64,000 bases of DNA, from contig JAEPQK010000001.1 in assembly GCA_017640615.1 (NCBI GenBank), positions 372,001 through 436,000 on the forward strand, given 5' to 3'. Under the pieces are notes generated by a model that did no database searches, was not told the DNA's origin, and saw nothing but the letters and a program-made list of their open reading frames with translations. Shown here piece after piece: positions 18,278-26,902 of this stretch (position 1 is its first letter; the number at the start of each line of letters is the position of its first letter). The position numbers and the translations under genes were made by a program. This DNA comes from Rhizobiaceae bacterium (GTDB lineage Bacteria > Pseudomonadota > Alphaproteobacteria > Rhizobiales > Rhizobiaceae).

Positions 18278-19248
18278 TTGCGCTCGGCGAGATAGGCGTC
18301 GAGCACAGGACGTGCATCCGGCCCGCCATTTTCCGCAAAGGCGTCCCACTGCTTTTTGGCAGCGTCTTCGAGCGCGGTGGCGAATGCGTCGCTGGGGGCC
18401 GATACGTCCATGCCCTGTTCGCCAAGTTCCTTCAATCGCACGGTGTCTTCCGTCTCTGCTACCGCGCGGAGTTCAGGTTCCATGCGTGCTGCGACCTCCA
18501 TGACGATTTTCTGATTTTCGGCCGAGAGCGCGTTGAATGCGTCGAGGTTCACGGCAACAACCGCGGTTGGGTTCACATAGCTGATCGTGTTGACAGCACC
18601 CATGAACTCCCAGAACTTGCCGTCGACGCCCGAGGTCGAGGAGGTGGCGATACCGTCGAGCCCGCCTGAGGCGAGCGCCACGAGCGCATCTGCCCAGGGC
18701 ATCAGCACCGGCGCAGCACCCACATCTGCCAGGAAGTCGGTGCTCGACTTGTTCGCCGTACGGATTTTCAGGGCCGAAAGGTCGGACACGGCTTCCACCG
18801 GCTCGCTTGTGTAGAGCTGCGCGCCTGGCCAGAAGACCGAATAGAGGATCTTCTGATTGTTGCGTTCGGCGATCTTATCGAAGGTGGGCTTCGCCAGCGC
18901 ATTAAGCTTGGCAGCGTCATCGAAGCCGCGCGTCAGATAGGGCAGGCCCTGAATGGCGAAAAAGGGCTCGTCGCCGACAGCCGTATCCAGATGGTAGTGC
19001 GCGATCGGTACGATGCCGTCACGTACTGCACCCAGTACTTCCGGTCCCTTGAGGCCGAGAGAGCCGCCGGCCATGACCTCGATTACGACTTCGCCGTTGG
19101 TTTCTTCCTTCACCGCCTCGGCAAATTTCATTGCGTTCTGCGTGTCGAAATTTCCGGCCGGAAAGTTGATGTGCATCTGCCAGGTGGTTTGTGCCTGCGC
19201 TGCGCCCGTCATGAAAAAGAGCGCCGCTGCGATCGTCTTAAGTCTCAT
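18274..19248 (-). CDS. dctP: TRAP transporter substrate-binding protein DctP
   Basis: This is the periplasmic binding protein of the TRAP system. The 324-residue product has a Sec signal peptide (residues 1-19, cleaved after AQA). The DctP fold shows MHINFPAGNFDTQNAMKFAEAV near the N-terminus, GLPYLTRGFDDAAKL, and LSALKIRTANKSSTDFLADVGA, where the Arg of KIRT is the usual carboxylate-binding residue of the family. A mono- or dicarboxylate, or another acid, is the likely ligand. It is the first gene of the dctPQM operon. Confidence 0.92.
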   Translation of the reverse strand: MRLKTIAAALFFMTGAAQAQTTWQMHINFPAGNFDTQNAMKFAEAVKEETNGEVVIEVMAGGSLGLKGPEVLGAVRDGIVPIAHYHLDTAVGDEPFFAIQGLPYLTRGFDDAAKLNALAKPTFDKIAERNNQKILYSVFWPGAQLYTSEPVEAVSDLSALKIRTANKSSTDFLADVGAAPVLMPWADALVALASGGLDGIATSSTSGVDGKFWEFMGAVNTISYVNPTAVVAVNLDAFNALSAENQKIVMEVAARMEPELRAVAETEDTVRLKELGEQGMDVSAPSDAFATALEDAAKKQWDAFAENGGPDARPVLDAYLAERK

Positions 19249-19337
19249 TGGATGCCTCCCTGAGGTTGGTCAGTCTTGGGTTGAAAAGTTGCGGTCCGGG
19301 TTTCTTGCTGTCCCGTTTTCTTGGGGGATGTGTCGGT

Positions 19338-20507
19338 TCAGATCGAGTTGAAGAAGGTCTGCATTCGGTCCATCGCCTGGCTCAGGCGTTCGTTGCTCTC
19401 CGATCCGAAGCAAACGCGGAGCCGGCCTTCGCCTGCCTCGCCATAGAATGCACCGGACTCGACTACGACATCGGCCTCTTCCAGAATCCGGTCGGCCGCG
19501 TCCTGGCTGCTTAGTCCGGTCGCCGAAATGTCGGGGAACGCGTAGATCGTGCCTTGTGGCAATGCGCAGGTGACGCCCGGCATCTGGTTGAGCCGTTCGA
19601 CAACAAGATTGCGCTTGCTGCGATCGTCTTCCACCAGTTCGTCAAGCACGTCGCGGGGCCCAAGCAGAGCCGCTGTGCCGCCATGCTGGATGAAAGTGTT
19701 CACATGCGTGACTTCGGTTGCGACGATCTTGGCGATCGCGGCCAGCACATCCGGGGCTGCGGTAAGGTAACCCAGCCGCCAGCCGTCCATCGCGTAAGCC
19801 TTGGTGAAGGCGTACATAGAGACGGTACGTTCGGCCATTCCGGGCAGCGAGCCGATGCTCACATGGCTCGCGCCGTCGAAGACGATGTGGTCGTAGACCT
19901 CGTCGGAGATGACATAAAGATCGTGTCGGTGCGCCAGGTCCGCCAGACCTTCCAGTTCCTCGCGGCTGTAGACACGGCCTGTTGGGTTCGACGGATTCAC
20001 GATCACGATCGCCTTGGTGCGGCTGGTGATTGCCGCCTCGATAGCGGCGGGGTCGATCGCGTAGTCCTTCGAGACATCGAGCTTGACCGGTACGGGGCGG
20101 GCGCCCGCCATCTCGATCTTGCCGAGATGCTGCGGATAATACGGCTCAAGCAGAATGACTTCGTCGCCCTGGTCGATCAGTGCCATGAACGCCGCATAGG
20201 AGGCCTGAGTGAGGCCGTTGGTGACAATGATGTCCTGCGGGCCGACGCTCATCGCGTTGTAGGAGTTCAGTTTCTGCGCGATCGCCGCGCGAAACTCCGG
20301 CAGGCCCGCCAGATCGCTGTAATGCACCTCACCGGCGCGAAGGGCGGCTACCGTTGCATCGACGATGTGTTCCGGCGTCGTCTGGAAAGGACGCCCCAAT
20401 TCCAGGTGGATCAGATCGCGCGATGGATCGCTGATCCCCGCCGCTTTCGCGAACATCCCGTAGTTCTTCTTCGAAGTCCGGGTAACGCGGCGCGCAAGTT
20501 CGCGCAT
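19338..20507 (-). CDS. Class I/II pyridoxal-phosphate aminotransferase
   Basis: This 389-residue protein is an aspartate-aminotransferase-fold enzyme. It carries the PLP-binding motifs VTNGLTQASYAAFMAL, NPSNPTGRVYSREEL, the Tyr-bearing ISDEVYDHIVFDG and the Schiff-base Lys in SMYAFTKAYAMDGWRLGYL. A C-terminal LRVCFG binds the substrate carboxylate. The amino-acid substrate cannot be assigned. It diverges from a RidA-family gene, a pairing that makes sense because RidA removes reactive imine products of PLP enzymes. It lies 89 nt downstream of dctP on the same strand and may not be co-transcribed. Confidence 0.88.
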   Translation of the reverse strand: MRELARRVTRTSKKNYGMFAKAAGISDPSRDLIHLELGRPFQTTPEHIVDATVAALRAGEVHYSDLAGLPEFRAAIAQKLNSYNAMSVGPQDIIVTNGLTQASYAAFMALIDQGDEVILLEPYYPQHLGKIEMAGARPVPVKLDVSKDYAIDPAAIEAAITSRTKAIVIVNPSNPTGRVYSREELEGLADLAHRHDLYVISDEVYDHIVFDGASHVSIGSLPGMAERTVSMYAFTKAYAMDGWRLGYLTAAPDVLAAIAKIVATEVTHVNTFIQHGGTAALLGPRDVLDELVEDDRSKRNLVVERLNQMPGVTCALPQGTIYAFPDISATGLSSQDAADRILEEADVVVESGAFYGEAGEGRLRVCFGSESNERLSQAMDRMQTFFNSI

Positions 20508-20610
20508 ATCGCCTCCTGCTATGAGGGTTCACTGAATGATTGCCGGTTGGCTTCCTTTAGGATAAGCAAAGTTTGATCAAATGAGCAATCCATAAAATTG
20601 AGAGCTGTGA

Positions 20611-20994
20611 ATGACGAACAGATGGGCCATCACTTCGGGATCGAAATTCGAGGAACTCGCGGGTTACAGCAGGGCGGTCGTCGACGGAGAGTTCATCTTC
20701 GTGTCCGGCACCGTCGGCTATGACTTCAAGACCGGGGCGATACCTGAAGGTGCGGAGGCACAAACGCGGCAGGCATTGGCCAACATCGCGGAAGCGCTGG
20801 CCAAAGCCGACGCAACGCTCAATGACATTGTGCGGGTGCGCGTTTTCCTGACCAGGCGCGAGGACATCGTGCCCGTATCCCACATACTGGGCGCGACCTT
20901 CAGAGATCCGAAGCCGACCAACACGACCGTTATTGTGACGCTCGCGGAGGAGGAGATGCGGGTGGAACTGGAAGTTACGGCGCTGAAGCGCTGA
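20611..20994 (+). CDS. RidA/YjgF-family enamine/imine deaminase
   Basis: RidA proteins hydrolyse reactive enamines and imines released by PLP enzymes; other members act on specific ring-cleavage products. The 127-residue product has the family pattern: an N-terminal YSRAVVDGEFIFVSGTVG, a middle TRQALANIAEALAKADATLNDIVRVRVFLT with the conserved Arg near residue 90, and a C-terminal PTNTTVIVTLAEEEMRVELEV including the Glu of the active site. It lies between the divergent aminotransferase and a convergent GntR regulator, which suggests a small amine-catabolism unit. Confidence 0.88.
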   Translation: MTNRWAITSGSKFEELAGYSRAVVDGEFIFVSGTVGYDFKTGAIPEGAEAQTRQALANIAEALAKADATLNDIVRVRVFLTRREDIVPVSHILGATFRDPKPTNTTVIVTLAEEEMRVELEVTALKR

Positions 20995-21003
20995 GCCGCG
21001 TGG

Positions 21004-21804
21004 CTACTCGCCGGCCTGTTCGCCGAGCGGGCCGCGCATCTGGTGACGCGTGCGCCGAATATCGGCTTCGATCGCGTCGGCTGCGGCTTCCGCGTCAGCT
21101 GCGCGGAAGGCCTCAACAACCAGTCGGTGGCCATCGGCATAGGCCTGATGGCCGCCACCGTTGCGGGCGGTATTTAGGTGATCTGACAAGAGCCGCATAT
21201 AGGGTCCGTATTGGAGCCAGAGCGATTCTATGAGCGGCGGCAGGACGGTCGATCCCGATGCCCTGTAGATTGCAAAGTGGAAGGCTCGGTTTTTGAGCAG
21301 CATGTCAAAAACGTCGCGATGATTTGCAACTTCGGCATGGATGCGTGCCAGCCGGTCAAACTCGCCAATCATCTCGGCATCGGCCTTGGCGACCGCCAGA
21401 ACCGTAGCGCGGCGCTCAAGAAGAACGCGTGCTTCGGTAATGTCGTCGAGCCGCTTGGCGTCTACCCCTGGAACCCTGGCGGAACCTCCGGTTCCAACAT
21501 TCAAGGCGCCCTCAGCCACCAGGCGGCGCAAGGCTTCGCGTGCCGGCATGTGGCTGGTGCCAAACGCTTCTGAAATGGCGCCGATGGTCAGAACCTGGCT
21601 CGGATCGAACCGGCCAACCGACAGTGCGTCTCGCAGTTCGCGATAGACTGCTTCGCCGACTGTCGCCCGAGACGAGACCGGTTCGAAATGTGAAAGAACC
21701 GGCTTTTCGCGCGTCTGTGGCACTGGTTCGACAATCCCGCTGCTGAGAAGTCGTGCATCGTTGCACGCGTCAATGCCATAGATCACTTCTGCGCCGAACG
21801 CCAT
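21004..21804 (-). CDS. GntR-family regulator with FCD domain
   Basis: This is a transcription regulator of the FadR subfamily. The N-terminal winged helix-turn-helix shows AVYRELRDALSVGRFDPSQ, ISEAFGTSHMPAREALRRLVAEG; the C-terminal FCD ligand-binding domain shows LLKNRAFHFAIYRAS and HRLVVEAFRAADAEAAADAI with metal-binding His residues. The start is uncertain: the open frame runs to 21936, but the family suggests a start near the DNA-binding domain. I chose ATG 21804 (266 residues); GTG 21786 is also possible. It converges on the RidA gene with a 9-nt gap, so it may control that group. Confidence 0.8.
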   Translation of the reverse strand: MAFGAEVIYGIDACNDARLLSSGIVEPVPQTREKPVLSHFEPVSSRATVGEAVYRELRDALSVGRFDPSQVLTIGAISEAFGTSHMPAREALRRLVAEGALNVGTGGSARVPGVDAKRLDDITEARVLLERRATVLAVAKADAEMIGEFDRLARIHAEVANHRDVFDMLLKNRAFHFAIYRASGSTVLPPLIESLWLQYGPYMRLLSDHLNTARNGGGHQAYADGHRLVVEAFRAADAEAAADAIEADIRRTRHQMRGPLGEQAGE

Positions 21805-22077
21805 ATTGGCTGTGTACGAGCGCGCTGCGCGGAAGCCGGCGCCTGGCATCAGCTCTCGCAGGCGTTGGTCGGAAGCGGCGACTAAGCCGGGCTTTTGGCG
21901 AAAAGCACGCCGCGCGACGCAGCATCGAAATGGCAATCTGGCTCTGCGGCGTCCTTAGCCCTGGGTAGGGCGCGGCCGTGTCGCTCTACGGATTGGGACG
22001 CGCTGCGCAGCGTAAATGGCGCTTATGTGAATTTTCTCACGGATGACGTCCGCAATCCGGCACTGAGCCTTTTGGGG

Positions 22078-22812
22078 CTAGCGCTTTGCCGAATCTCGAT
22101 AAGCGTAACGACCCCTACCGAATATTCGATCGAGTTCGTCCTCAGAAGCGTCCGGAAATCCTGACTTCAGCGTTGAATGGGCCTGCAGCCCGCGCTGAAC
22201 ACCCGGTCGCTCCTCGCAACGTCTGAGCCACGCACCAATATTGGGATGAAGCGTCGAATCCCGGTCGAGAAACGGGAAGCTCTCCTTCAACCGGTTTGAC
22301 TGTACCAGGACCCAGGGGAAAGCCGCGATGTCGGCTATCGAGAACGTGTCACCGCCGAGCCACGGAACTTCTGCGAGCCGTCTCTCCATCACTTCGTACT
22401 GACGTTTGAGTTCGGTCGTGTAACGGCTGAGAGCGTACTCGTTGCCGCCGGGTGCGTAGCGCTCGAAGTGATTGAACTGGCCGTTCATCGGCCCGAGATT
22501 TGCGGCCTGGAAAACCAGCCACTCAATGACAACATAGCGGGCGGGTCCGCTCTTTGGCAGCAGAAGCTCTGTTTTTTCAGCAAGATAGAGCAGAATCGCG
22601 GCAGACTCGAACACGGTGCACGGACCTTCGGGATCGTCGTGATCGACAATGACGGGTACTTTGGCGTTTGGGTTCAGACCCAGGAAATCTTCGGTGAACT
22701 GTTCGCCTTTCCAGACATTCACCGGCACCAGCTTGTAGGGAAGCGCTGTTTCCTCAAGCATGATTTCGATTTTTAGCACATTCGGCGTTGTCGAGGCATA
22801 GAGGTCGATCAT
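22078..22812 (-). CDS. Glutathione S-transferase family protein
   Basis: This 244-residue protein has the two-domain GST fold. The thioredoxin-like N-terminus has YASTTPNVLKIEIMLEETALPY, the cis-Pro turn NAKVPVIVDHD and the glutathione-contact TVFESAAILLYLAEK. The helical C-terminus contains FSIADIAAFPWV. The pattern is close to the YghU/Nu-class or disulfide-bond reductases. It overlaps the upstream SDR stop by 4 nt and ends the leftward unit that starts at the epimerase gene. GSTs in catabolic clusters often act as isomerases or detoxification enzymes; here the role is unknown. Confidence 0.85.
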   Translation of the reverse strand: MIDLYASTTPNVLKIEIMLEETALPYKLVPVNVWKGEQFTEDFLGLNPNAKVPVIVDHDDPEGPCTVFESAAILLYLAEKTELLLPKSGPARYVVIEWLVFQAANLGPMNGQFNHFERYAPGGNEYALSRYTTELKRQYEVMERRLAEVPWLGGDTFSIADIAAFPWVLVQSNRLKESFPFLDRDSTLHPNIGAWLRRCEERPGVQRGLQAHSTLKSGFPDASEDELDRIFGRGRYAYRDSAKR

Positions 22813-23711
22813 TGCCCTGGCGTGTCCCGATCCGTCTTCGCAGCTTCAGGACGCGGCGTGTATCCGTCGGCGACGATGATCGGCAGATGCGTGAAGTTCT
22901 GGTTGTCCGGCAGCCGCATCCAGGCTCCGGCGGCAAGTGCGCCGCCATCGACAAGGATGGTGTGGCCGCTAACCCAGCCTGACAGACGATCCGAGGCGAG
23001 GAACAGCGCAGCGCCAGCGGAATCCTCTCCTTCGCCGAAACGGCCAATCGGGAACCAGCGCGAAATGTAGTCGCGGTTTTCAGGCGGCACACGGGGCGTC
23101 GCGGTGATCTGGGCCGAATTTGTCGTTTCCGGCGCCACCGCATTTACGCGAATGTTGTCGTGTCCCAGCTCTACGGCCAAGCTTTGTGTGAACCCGGTGA
23201 TGGCGGTGTTGAATGCGGCGTAGACGACAGTCAGCGGTATACCCCGGAAGGCCTCGATCGTAGAAAGATTTATGATCGACCCGCCATCGCCACTTTTCTT
23301 CATCAGCGGTATCGCGGCCTTCGTCACATGGAACATATGCAGCAGATTGACGGCGTAAAGCTCGTTCCATTGCTCCTCGGTGGAGTCCACGAAATAGCTT
23401 TTGTAGCCGAGATAGTCGCCGACATTGTTGACCAAAACGTCGAGGCGGCCGAAGCGCTTTTCGACCTCTGCGACCGCGCTGCGGACATCATCTCCCTTGC
23501 GCACGTCGGCCTCGACTACGAGATTGTCGGCACCGAGCTCGTCGAGCGCGGCGCGGACGCTGGCAGCGCGATTTGCGTCGATTTCCGCGATGGCGATCTT
23601 CATGCCGGCCTTGGCGAAGAGCTCGGCCGTGGCACGACCGATTCCGGCGCCTCCACCGGTGATGAACGCAACCTTTCCCTGAAGGCCGAGTAGCGATTTT
23701 TCGTCCATCAT
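22809..23711 (-). CDS. SDR-family protein with altered catalytic Lys
   Basis: This 300-residue short-chain dehydrogenase has a complete cofactor site (TGGGAGIG, residues 18-25) and the structural NNVG motif (residues 95-98). The Ser at 150 and Tyr at 164 of the active site are present, but the usual YxxxK is Y-A-A-F-N: the catalytic Lys is Asn168. A C-terminal tail of about 40 residues extends beyond a normal SDR. It may be inactive, may bind ligand or pair with another subunit, or may use a different mechanism. It overlaps the GST gene by 4 nt and follows an NTF2-like gene by 14 nt. Confidence 0.88.
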   Translation of the reverse strand: MMDEKSLLGLQGKVAFITGGGAGIGRATAELFAKAGMKIAIAEIDANRAASVRAALDELGADNLVVEADVRKGDDVRSAVAEVEKRFGRLDVLVNNVGDYLGYKSYFVDSTEEQWNELYAVNLLHMFHVTKAAIPLMKKSGDGGSIINLSTIEAFRGIPLTVVYAAFNTAITGFTQSLAVELGHDNIRVNAVAPETTNSAQITATPRVPPENRDYISRWFPIGRFGEGEDSAGAALFLASDRLSGWVSGHTILVDGGALAAGAWMRLPDNQNFTHLPIIVADGYTPRPEAAKTDRDTPGQ

Positions 23712-23725
23712 CTCCTCCGTGACAG

Positions 23726-24157
23726 CTATGCGGGAAATTGCACGGCAAATGTGTGAGTGGCCTCCACAGCAAGCACGCGCGCAGAGAACAGCCAGGCTGA
23801 ACCCTCTCTGCGAAAGCTGTCGCGATAGCGGATGGTCATCTCGTAGCAGTGGGGGTTGCCGTCACCCTTTTCGAAGTAGTGTCGGGCGATTGAGTAGGTT
23901 TCACCCAGCGCACCACCTTCTGCGATTTCGATCTGCTGGCTGAGCACGGCATGGAATGTTTTCAGGTAGAGCTTTTCCATCATCGGAATGACGCCGCGTA
24001 GCTCGCTGTGACCGGAAAAGCGACCACGCGGGGCTTCGAGAATTCCGTCGGATGTGAACACCCCTGCAAAAGCGTCGGCGTCTCGACGGTCGCAAGCAAA
24101 TGCGTAGCGCTCTGCCAGGTCGCGAAAGGCCAACGCTGCGAGCGGGTCGGCGGTCAT
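23726..24157 (-). CDS. SnoaL/NTF2-fold protein, dehydratase-like (copy 1)
   Basis: This 143-residue protein has the cone-shaped SnoaL_4/NTF2 fold shared by scytalone dehydratase, ketosteroid isomerase and bile-acid 7-alpha-dehydratase. The pattern Y18-x4-D23-x2-D26 and a later His69 match, in spacing, the catalytic Tyr30, Asp35 and His83 known in BaiE. Three other genes in this island share the pattern. A dehydration or isomerisation step on a hydroxylated cyclic substrate is the inference. The gene sits 4 nt after the epimerase gene and before an SDR. Confidence 0.8.
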   Translation of the reverse strand: MTADPLAALAFRDLAERYAFACDRRDADAFAGVFTSDGILEAPRGRFSGHSELRGVIPMMEKLYLKTFHAVLSQQIEIAEGGALGETYSIARHYFEKGDGNPHCYEMTIRYRDSFRREGSAWLFSARVLAVEATHTFAVQFPA

Positions 24158-24161
24158 TTTC

Positions 24162-25067
24162 TCACGCGTTCCCGACGAGGGACACAACTTCCTCGACAGC
24201 CCGGCGTACATCGTTGCGGCGATAGCCCAGCAGAGCGGTTTCGGCAGGGTCTGGTTCGTAGGAGAGAATTTTGCCGCGGCCCGGTACGATAAAGGCATCA
24301 GGCAGCAGCGGATGTTCCTGATCGCGTTCTTCGATTTTGCGTGTCGAACCAGCGGCGTCGAAAACCATCTGGAAGAAATCGCGGAATGTCAGATTCTGGT
24401 CGCCGATCAGATAGGCCGTCCCACTCTTGCCGTTTCTAAGCGCGCCCGAGATTGCCTCGCAAAGCGACAGCACCGACATGTAGTTCGTGCCGCCAGCCGG
24501 CGCGTAGTCGGGAATGTCGAGTTCACCCTTGGCCCATTTGGTCAGCGTCTCGTAGCGCTTGGCGGCAATGCCAGGAATGGCGCCGACGATCGATGGCGGA
24601 TTGAGGGTGGTGACGATGAAGTTCTCGGTGGCATGCGCCCGCGCGCCTTCGTCGGCCAGTTTGCGTGCTCTGACGTATGGGTCCGTCTCGGCCAAGTGGG
24701 GCATAACCTGGTGATAGTAGCTCCCCAATTGAACCAGGCGTTTCACGCCGGCTCGCTTCGCCAGCGCGACGAATTCGGGCACACCGCCGATCTGTGTCTT
24801 CTGCCAAAACTCGTCCTGATCGGCATCTTTAGGAATATGACGGATGTCGTTACCGGCGGCGAAGACGATCGCGTCGAATGGCGCAAGATCGGCTTCTCTG
24901 AATTCGCCCTTTGTATAGTCTCCGTAGATTGTCGGCACGTCCGCCATCGGAGTACCGGCTGCTGCCACCTTGCGCGCCGCGAGCGTAACATCGTGGCCTT
25001 CCGCCAGCAGGTGGCTGGCCGCATGGCCGCCAATCATGCCTGTGCCGCCGACAATCAGAATTTTCAC
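24162..25067 (-). CDS. NAD(P)-dependent epimerase/dehydratase-like protein
   Basis: This 301-residue extended-SDR protein begins at a GTG (25067) just before the cofactor motif GGTGMIGGHA. It has a reduced YxxxK region (the usual Tyr-Lys is not clear around LGSYYHQVMPHL), and the C-terminal domain follows with TNYMSVLSLCEAISGAL and LIGDQNLTFRDFF. The family includes 3-beta-hydroxysteroid dehydrogenase/isomerase-like and nucleoside-sugar enzymes, so substrate cannot be assigned. It is the first gene of a leftward unit (epimerase, NTF2, SDR, GST), and one of the palindromic operators lies about 60 bp upstream. Confidence 0.8.
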   Translation of the reverse strand: MKILIVGGTGMIGGHAASHLLAEGHDVTLAARKVAAAGTPMADVPTIYGDYTKGEFREADLAPFDAIVFAAGNDIRHIPKDADQDEFWQKTQIGGVPEFVALAKRAGVKRLVQLGSYYHQVMPHLAETDPYVRARKLADEGARAHATENFIVTTLNPPSIVGAIPGIAAKRYETLTKWAKGELDIPDYAPAGGTNYMSVLSLCEAISGALRNGKSGTAYLIGDQNLTFRDFFQMVFDAAGSTRKIEERDQEHPLLPDAFIVPGRGKILSYEPDPAETALLGYRRNDVRRAVEEVVSLVGNA

Positions 25068-25126
25068 GCCATCGCTCCCGCATTTTCCGCAATTGGTCGA
25101 ACATGCGGTTCCTAGTGGCGCGCAAA

Positions 25127-25144
25127 CATCGTCCGGATCGACTA
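25127..25144 (+). promoter_or_regulatory. Operator copy 1 (upstream of epimerase operon)
   Basis: The sequence CATCGTCCGGATCGACTA matches the recurring element of the island at its first half and is imperfect in the second half. It lies 60 bp upstream of the GTG of the epimerase gene and touches the stop codon of the SMP-30 gene. This suggests a second promoter between the SMP-30 and epimerase genes. Confidence 0.65.
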
Positions 25145-25993
25145 GGGCCAGCCTGCGCCGGGCACATCCACCTGTGCGATGTCGATCCGTCCCGAACGCA
25201 GGGACACGGTCTTCGAGCGCTGATGCTCGGCGGCGCAGCAGACGAACAGCGTCCGCCGATCGTCCCCACCCAGCATGCATGCAAAGGCGCCAGCCCCGTG
25301 GATCTGAACGGTTGCGTTGATTTCGCCGCCCTCGCCTACGCGCACGACAGAATTCGTGAACGGCGAGGCCGCCCACACATGCCCCTCGGCGTCCAGGCAG
25401 ATACCGTCCGGCACATGACCCGGTAGTTCTGCGAACACGCGCCGATTGGACAATGAACCGTCAGACGCGACATCGAATGCGGTCAATCGGTTCGCCAGCG
25501 ATTCGGCGATGATGAGCGTCTTCCCGTCGGGCGAAATTACAGTGCCGTTGGGGCACAACAGATCATCCGCGACCTGTCGCACGGCTCCGTTCGGTTCAAC
25601 GAGAAGCAGCATCGTCGGAGCAGGCGCTTCGCCATTGTCGAAATCAAATCCGATATTGCCGACATAGGCGCGTCCGTCGGGCCCAACAACCATCTCGTTC
25701 GATTGGGCCCGGTGATAGTTGGAAAGATCCGAGTGGCGCTGTAGAGTGCCGCGGACCCGACGTAGAATTTCGTGCGTTTCCATCGAAACGATGAGCATGT
25801 CGCCATCTGGCAGCCAGCCTATCCCTGACGGACTGCCGGGTACGGCAAAGCTCTCGGCTACCATGCCGCTTTGGGAGAGGGCATGAACGATCCCTTCATG
25901 CTGGTCGGAGAACCAGAGCAGCCCATCACGCCAGCGCGGGCCCTCCGGATAGGCAAAACCGGTGGCAAGCGTGCGCGCACTGAATGTCTTCAA
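25142..25993 (-). CDS. SMP-30/gluconolactonase-family lactonase
   Basis: This 283-residue six-bladed beta-propeller protein belongs to the SMP-30/regucalcin/gluconolactonase family, which hydrolyses lactones with a bound divalent metal. Expected features are present: an N-terminal Glu in AYPEGPRW, an Asn/Asp pair in LCPNGTVISPDGKTL, and VPDGICLDAEGHVW. These are the metal-ligand positions of the family. A lactone produced by the flavin monooxygenase of the island would be a plausible substrate, but that is inference. It overlaps the upstream SDR stop by 4 nt. Confidence 0.88.
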   Translation of the reverse strand: MKTFSARTLATGFAYPEGPRWRDGLLWFSDQHEGIVHALSQSGMVAESFAVPGSPSGIGWLPDGDMLIVSMETHEILRRVRGTLQRHSDLSNYHRAQSNEMVVGPDGRAYVGNIGFDFDNGEAPAPTMLLLVEPNGAVRQVADDLLCPNGTVISPDGKTLIIAESLANRLTAFDVASDGSLSNRRVFAELPGHVPDGICLDAEGHVWAASPFTNSVVRVGEGGEINATVQIHGAGAFACMLGGDDRRTLFVCCAAEHQRSKTVSLRSGRIDIAQVDVPGAGWP

Positions 25994-26805
25994 CTGTCTG
26001 CCTCCGTCTCCGGCATGTTACGCTGGATAATGTCCAGGAAGTGCGGGCGTTCGCCGCCGCCGTGAACTTCCAGCGTTGCACCTGAAACCCAGCCGGCCAT
26101 CGGGCTCGACAGATAGAGCACTGCCCCGGCAACATCCGCACCCAAGCCCATTCGCTTCATCGGAGTAGCCGCTGCGATCTCGCGCATCGCGTCCGATGAG
26201 CCATAGGTTCGTGCGCCGTCCTCGGTCTCCATCAGACCGACAACGATCACGTTAACCCGAACCGATGGCCCCCATTCCTGGGCGAGGCTTTTCGTCAGGC
26301 CCAGCAGTCCTGCCTTTGCGGCTCCATAGACGGCGGTACCAGGTGAGGGACGGACGGCGGATACGCTTGCGATGTTGACAATGCAACCGCCCTCGGGCTG
26401 ATCCGACATTGACTTGTAAGCCGCCTGCGACATGTGGATGGGCGCCAGCAGGTTGAGCGCCACAATCGCTTCGGAAAAGCGAGGCGACGCGGTCGCAGCT
26501 TCGACGTGCGGAGATCCGCCTGCATTGTTGACCAGAATGTCCAAGCGGCCATTCAGTGCAACGGCCTCATCGACTATGCGTGCGCATTCGAGGGCCTGCC
26601 GCACATCACCGGATATGAATGTTGCTTGCCTGCCGCCAGCCTCAGGTAGGGTATCTGGTTCGTTACGCGCGCAGACAACGACGCTGGCGCCAGCGGCAAG
26701 CAGGGTTTCCGCGATCGCGCGGCCAATGCCTTTGGTGCCGCCTGTGACGAGCGCTACCTTCCCGGCGAGCGTCAACGTCTGCGGTCCCGTAATGTCCTCA
26801 GCCAT
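25990..26805 (-). CDS. Short-chain dehydrogenase/reductase
   Basis: This 271-residue SDR has a full set of motifs: TGGTKGIG for NAD(P) binding (residues about 22-29), NNAGG, and the active site with Ser and Y-G-A-A-K near residue 170. I start it at ATG 26805, which is preceded by an A/G-rich stretch; the longer frame to 26976 would cross the divergent promoter of fadD3. It is the first gene of the leftward unit SDR, SMP-30. The palindromic operator at 26855-26874 sits 50 bp upstream. The substrate is unknown. Confidence 0.88.
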   Translation of the reverse strand: MAEDITGPQTLTLAGKVALVTGGTKGIGRAIAETLLAAGASVVVCARNEPDTLPEAGGRQATFISGDVRQALECARIVDEAVALNGRLDILVNNAGGSPHVEAATASPRFSEAIVALNLLAPIHMSQAAYKSMSDQPEGGCIVNIASVSAVRPSPGTAVYGAAKAGLLGLTKSLAQEWGPSVRVNVIVVGLMETEDGARTYGSSDAMREIAAATPMKRMGLGADVAGAVLYLSSPMAGWVSGATLEVHGGGERPHFLDIIQRNMPETEADS

Positions 26806-26854
26806 GAATGCGTATCTCCTATTTTTTGCCTGTAGCCGCCGTGGAAGGTTGTTC

Positions 26855-26874
26855 ATTCGTCCTTTCGGACGATG
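26855..26874 (-). promoter_or_regulatory. Operator copy 2 (fadD3 / SDR divergent promoter)
   Basis: On the plus strand it reads ATTCGTCCTTTCGGACGATG; in the consensus orientation CATCGTCCGAAAGGACGAAT. The core is a perfect inverted repeat TCGTCC-N4-GGACGA. It lies between the divergent SDR and fadD3 start codons, 29 bp from fadD3, well placed to block or activate both. Confidence 0.8.
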
Positions 26875-26902
26875 CTGTTCGAACGGTTCGCCATAAGGTG
26901 CA

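Noticed and set aside
19554..20576. 340-codon open frame antisense to the aminotransferase
   Set aside because: Overlaps an enzyme with complete PLP motifs; the antisense translation has no domain.
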